From NCBI GenBank assembly GCA_021647205.1, contig JAKIVD010000015.1, positions 37,887-101,886 on the forward strand: a DNA stretch of 64,000 nucleotides. The letters are read 5' to 3'. Position 1 is the first letter of the stretch. The number at the start of each line of letters is the position of its first letter. The translations under genes and the position numbers were made by a program. A model generated the notes under the pieces. The model had not been told where the DNA came from. It saw only the letters and a list, made by a program, of their open reading frames with translations, and searched no databases. The DNA is from Bacteroidales bacterium (GTDB taxonomy: Bacteria; Bacteroidota; Bacteroidia; Bacteroidales; F082). Shown here one piece after another: positions 62,032 through 64,000 of this stretch.

Positions 62032-62916
62032 ATGTATTACAGAAGAAAAATAACTTTATCGCTCATCGATATATTGGGTGGAAAAGTGGAAAAAATACGA
62101 TTACAAAAGTTGTTATTTTTATATACCATGAAAAAACAACACCCTGAATATGATTTTGTTCCGTATAAATTTGGCTGTTATTCTTTCTCTGCCCATGGGG
62201 ATTTGACAACTATGGTCAAAAAGGGGATTTTATCAGAAACGGAGAAAAGCTATATAAAATCAGATGCAAAAAACTATTTTAATCTACTAAAACCGAATGA
62301 TAAAAAAATACTTACTCAAATTTTAGCTGATTATGGTAAAATGAATCAAAACAGCTTAATTAAACACACATATATTAACTTCCCCTTTTATGCCATAAAC
62401 AGTACTATTTCTGAAAAAATGCTTGAACCAGAGTATTTGGAACGAATTAAAAACGCCAAACCTTCCGATAATTCTATTGTGTTATTTACTATTGGTTATG
62501 AAGGAATTTCGCTGGAAAAATACTTGCAAAAATTATTGCGCAACAATGTGAAATTATTGGTAGATGTGCGAAGAAATCCTTTGAGCATGAAGTATGGATT
62601 TAGTAAAACTTCATTGAAAAAATATTGCAAAAGTTTAGGCATTGAATATATCCATTTACCTGAAATGGGAATACAATCTGATAAGCGAAAAAATCTTAAT
62701 TCGCAAAATGACTATGACAAGTTATTTGAAGAGTACGAACAAACTACATTAAAAGAAACGGTGGACACTCAAATAGAAATTTTAAGTCTTTTGAAGCATT
62801 ACAGACGTATTGCCTTAACTTGTTTTGAAGCAGAACCTCGTCAATGTCATCGTACAAGACTTGCGAATGCTTTACAAACATTGCCCAAATTTAAGTATAA
62901 AGTAATTCACATTTGA
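62032..62916 (+). CDS. SocA/Panacea-like domain fused to DUF488
   Basis: A 294-residue protein started at ATG 62032 (YYRRKITLSLID); the frame remains open upstream but enters the attC-like site. Residues 1 to about 135 are helical with IRLQKLLFLY and FVPYKFGCYSFSAHGDLT, resembling the SocA/Panacea antitoxin domain. Residues 150-294 are DUF488: FTIGYEG (152-158), LLVDVRRNPLSMKYGFSK, LTCFEAEPRQCHR (262-274). The conserved cysteine pair (C264, C272) and GYEG are intact. DUF488 proteins are of unknown activity but recur in mobile elements. The next gene starts 2 bp after its stop. Confidence 0.7.
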   Translation: MYYRRKITLSLIDILGGKVEKIRLQKLLFLYTMKKQHPEYDFVPYKFGCYSFSAHGDLTTMVKKGILSETEKSYIKSDAKNYFNLLKPNDKKILTQILADYGKMNQNSLIKHTYINFPFYAINSTISEKMLEPEYLERIKNAKPSDNSIVLFTIGYEGISLEKYLQKLLRNNVKLLVDVRRNPLSMKYGFSKTSLKKYCKSLGIEYIHLPEMGIQSDKRKNLNSQNDYDKLFEEYEQTTLKETVDTQIEILSLLKHYRRIALTCFEAEPRQCHRTRLANALQTLPKFKYKVIHI

Positions 62917-62918
62917 TT

Positions 62919-63734
62919 ATGGCACTTACTAAAGTTCTTATCACTGTAAAAACCTATCCGACCATTTCCACCAAATATGATGAATTAGTATGTACCGCAG
63001 GTTTTTTGGAAGACGGCTCATGGATAAGAATTTATCCAATACCATTCCGCAAAAAGTCATACCATGAGCAATATAAAAAATATGATTGGATAGAATTGGA
63101 TTTGGTAAAGAATGAAAGTGATTTTCGTCCGGAGAGTTTTCGTCCGAAAACATTGGAAACGGAAATTAGAATTGTAGGTCATATAGATACTAAAAACAAT
63201 TGGGCAGAAAGAAAAGAGTATTGTTTAAACAATGTTTACACTAATTTGTCCCACCTTATTGCTGAAGCCAAAGACAAAAGGATATGCAGGTCGTTGGCTG
63301 TATTTAAACCAACAGAAATACTTGATTTTTATGCTGAACCTGTTGATCGTGAGTGGAGTAATAAACAAAAAGCAGCATTGGCTCAATGTAATTTATTTGA
63401 AACTGTAAAAGACGAAAACTTTGAAGTGGTAAAAAAACTACCATATAAATTTAAATTTAAGTTTATAGATGAAGAAGGTACAGAGAGTAATATGATGATT
63501 GAAGATTGGGAAACCGGACAGCTTTTTTGGAATTGCTTAGCAAAACACGAAGGTAATGAACAAAAAGCAATAGAAGATGTGCGAAAAAAATATTTTGATG
63601 ACTTTGCCAAAAATAAAGACTTGTATTTTTTCTTAGGAACAACCCAAAGAAATCATTATGTGTCAAAAAATCCATTTATGATAATAGGCACTTTTCACCC
63701 AAAAGTTGATAAACAGTTGAAATTATTTCCTTAA
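62919..63734 (+). CDS. DUF488-partner protein of unknown function
   Basis: A 271-residue protein from ATG 62919, two bases after the DUF488 stop. Its conserved-looking start (KVLITVKTYPTISTKYDELVCTAGFLEDGSWIRIYP) and the passage WIELDLVKNESDFRPESFRP give it a distinctive alpha/beta character, but I cannot name the family. No transmembrane or signal segment is seen, so it is cytoplasmic. Tight coupling with the DUF488 protein suggests that they work as a pair. It ends 16 bp before the third attC-like site. Confidence 0.6.
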   Translation: MALTKVLITVKTYPTISTKYDELVCTAGFLEDGSWIRIYPIPFRKKSYHEQYKKYDWIELDLVKNESDFRPESFRPKTLETEIRIVGHIDTKNNWAERKEYCLNNVYTNLSHLIAEAKDKRICRSLAVFKPTEILDFYAEPVDREWSNKQKAALAQCNLFETVKDENFEVVKKLPYKFKFKFIDEEGTESNMMIEDWETGQLFWNCLAKHEGNEQKAIEDVRKKYFDDFAKNKDLYFFLGTTQRNHYVSKNPFMIIGTFHPKVDKQLKLFP

Positions 63735-63750
63735 AGGAGAAAGTACGACC

Positions 63751-63883
63751 GCACAACATTGTGTATAAGTAAAGGCGGGCAAAGTGCTAAAAATGAAACT
63801 AATATGAATAAAATAAACGATAGTGCAATAATGAAAGTATGTGCAAATAAACCCGCCACTACTCATACACATAACCGTTAGGC
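63751..63883 (+). repeat. attC-like site 3 (end of cassette 3)
   Basis: R'' GCACAAC (63751-63757), L'' GTGTATAAGTAAAGGCGGG (63761-63779), L' at 63852-63870, R' GTTAGGC (63877-63883). L'' and the complement of L' match at 16 of 19 positions. R'' is the exact reverse complement of the core at 61972, extended to nine bases (CCGCACAAC versus GTTGTGCGG). Confidence 0.85.
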
Positions 63884-64000
63884 ACAATTGCCACCGTGGG
63901 CGCCACGCTGCGGGGCCCCACAGGTAAGAAAAACAATAATTCTACCAAGCCTCTTGAGGGGGTTGGCTTTTATCAGGAAACCCAGGTGCTGCAAATCCAA
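63884..64000. other. Sequence to the right of the last core site
   Basis: The sequence turns GC-rich right after the final core, with an imperfect stem (GTGGGCGCC near 63896 with GGGGCCCCAC ending 63921). No coding frame can be supported in the 117 bases available. It might be the original right flank of the array, or a further cassette whose own R'' would read GCCTAAC. Confidence 0.35.

Larger units (their letters stand above)
54862..63883 (+). mobile_element. Integron-like element: recombinase plus three-cassette array
   Basis: Composite element of the recombinase, a first core site (56124-56130) and three AT-rich cassettes bounded by attC-like palindromes: 56125-60093 (3969 bp, four genes), 60094-61972 (1879 bp, three genes) and 61973-63877 (1905 bp, two genes). 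All cassette genes run on the plus strand, in the reading direction of the recombinase. Core sites are GTTGTGC, GTTGTAC, GTTGTGC and GTTAGGC. For each cassette, the R'' box of its attC is the exact reverse complement of the core at its own left end, extended to 9-10 bp of complementarity. Base composition and gene content differ sharply from the flanking chromosome. Confidence 0.8.

Noticed and set aside
56125..63877. Three transposons with 9-10 bp terminal inverted repeats
   Set aside because: Inverted ends exist, but there are no transposases or target duplications, and the long palindrome is present at the right end only, with shared boundaries between neighbours. The integron cassette model explains this better.
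54862..63883. Prophage or ICE with tyrosine integrase
   Set aside because: No phage structural, replication, relaxase or conjugation genes are present, and the attC-like sites are not prophage features.
63938..63970. Terminator-like hairpin near the window edge
   Set aside because: The best stem (AAGCC with GGCTT) is only five base pairs with a long loop and no clear gene to terminate.

Overview
This window looks like a chromosomal segment of a Bacteroidetes (Bacteroidota) bacterium, probably from an environmental Bacteroidales or Marinilabiliales-like lineage; the phylum is well supported, the order is a guess. The phylum call rests on three large secreted proteins ending in type IX secretion (Por) sorting domains, on promoters of the TAnnTTTG type, on a cbb3 oxidase operon with fused CcoN-CcoO, on a CzcA pump fused to a TolC-like domain, and on the tsaD/TamB divergent pair.

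Layout. 1-9435 is a minus-strand envelope block: a CDP-alcohol phosphatidyltransferase cut by the window edge, an LpxR-like lipid A deacylase, a DUF2147 protein, outer-membrane barrels, a lipoprotein, a metallophosphoesterase, then a TetR regulator, cupin, MMPL exporter and LolA-like protein that look like one export operon. 10021-17647 carries a lipoprotein ester cyclase-like protein, two large T9SS-secreted PKD/BNR proteins with paralogous C-terminal halves, and a cold-shock protein. 18078-23565 is a heavy-metal efflux operon. 23547-33998 holds housekeeping genes (tyrS, radical SAM, SDR, acpS, AsmA, kbl), interrupted by a REP-associated transposase lying between two clusters of its palindromes. 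34174-44669 is a respiration region: a haem protein, then ccoI-ccoS-ccoNO-ccoQ-ccoP-ccoG-fixH-TauE-like, a cytochrome c and a DUF4920 protein. 44716-54647 has an AddA-like helicase-nuclease, a T9SS protein, TamB and tsaD.

54862-63883 is the most notable part. A tyrosine recombinase is followed by an AT-rich array of three gene cassettes. Each cassette ends in a 130-133 bp imperfect palindrome with the R''-L''-L'-R' architecture of an integron attC site. In every case the R'' box is the exact reverse complement of the core site at the START of the same cassette, which is what a circular cassette inserted at GTT would give. The recombinase has the full R-K-H-R-H-Y set but no visible IntI-specific insertion, and it is transcribed toward the cassettes. 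The cassettes are long and multigenic, and their contents look like defence modules: (1) a controller, a fused double methyltransferase, a degenerate LAGLIDADG-like protein and a PD-(D/E)XK nuclease; (2) GIY-YIG, PD-(D/E)XK and HNH nuclease-like proteins; (3) a SocA/Panacea-like-DUF488 fusion with an unknown partner. I propose that this is an integron-like defence-cassette array served by a XerC/D-like recombinase; the attC geometry is read from the sequence, while the link to this recombinase and the defence role are inferences.

All promoter calls rest on eye-matching to the Bacteroidetes consensus and all family calls on recognised motifs, without database searches.
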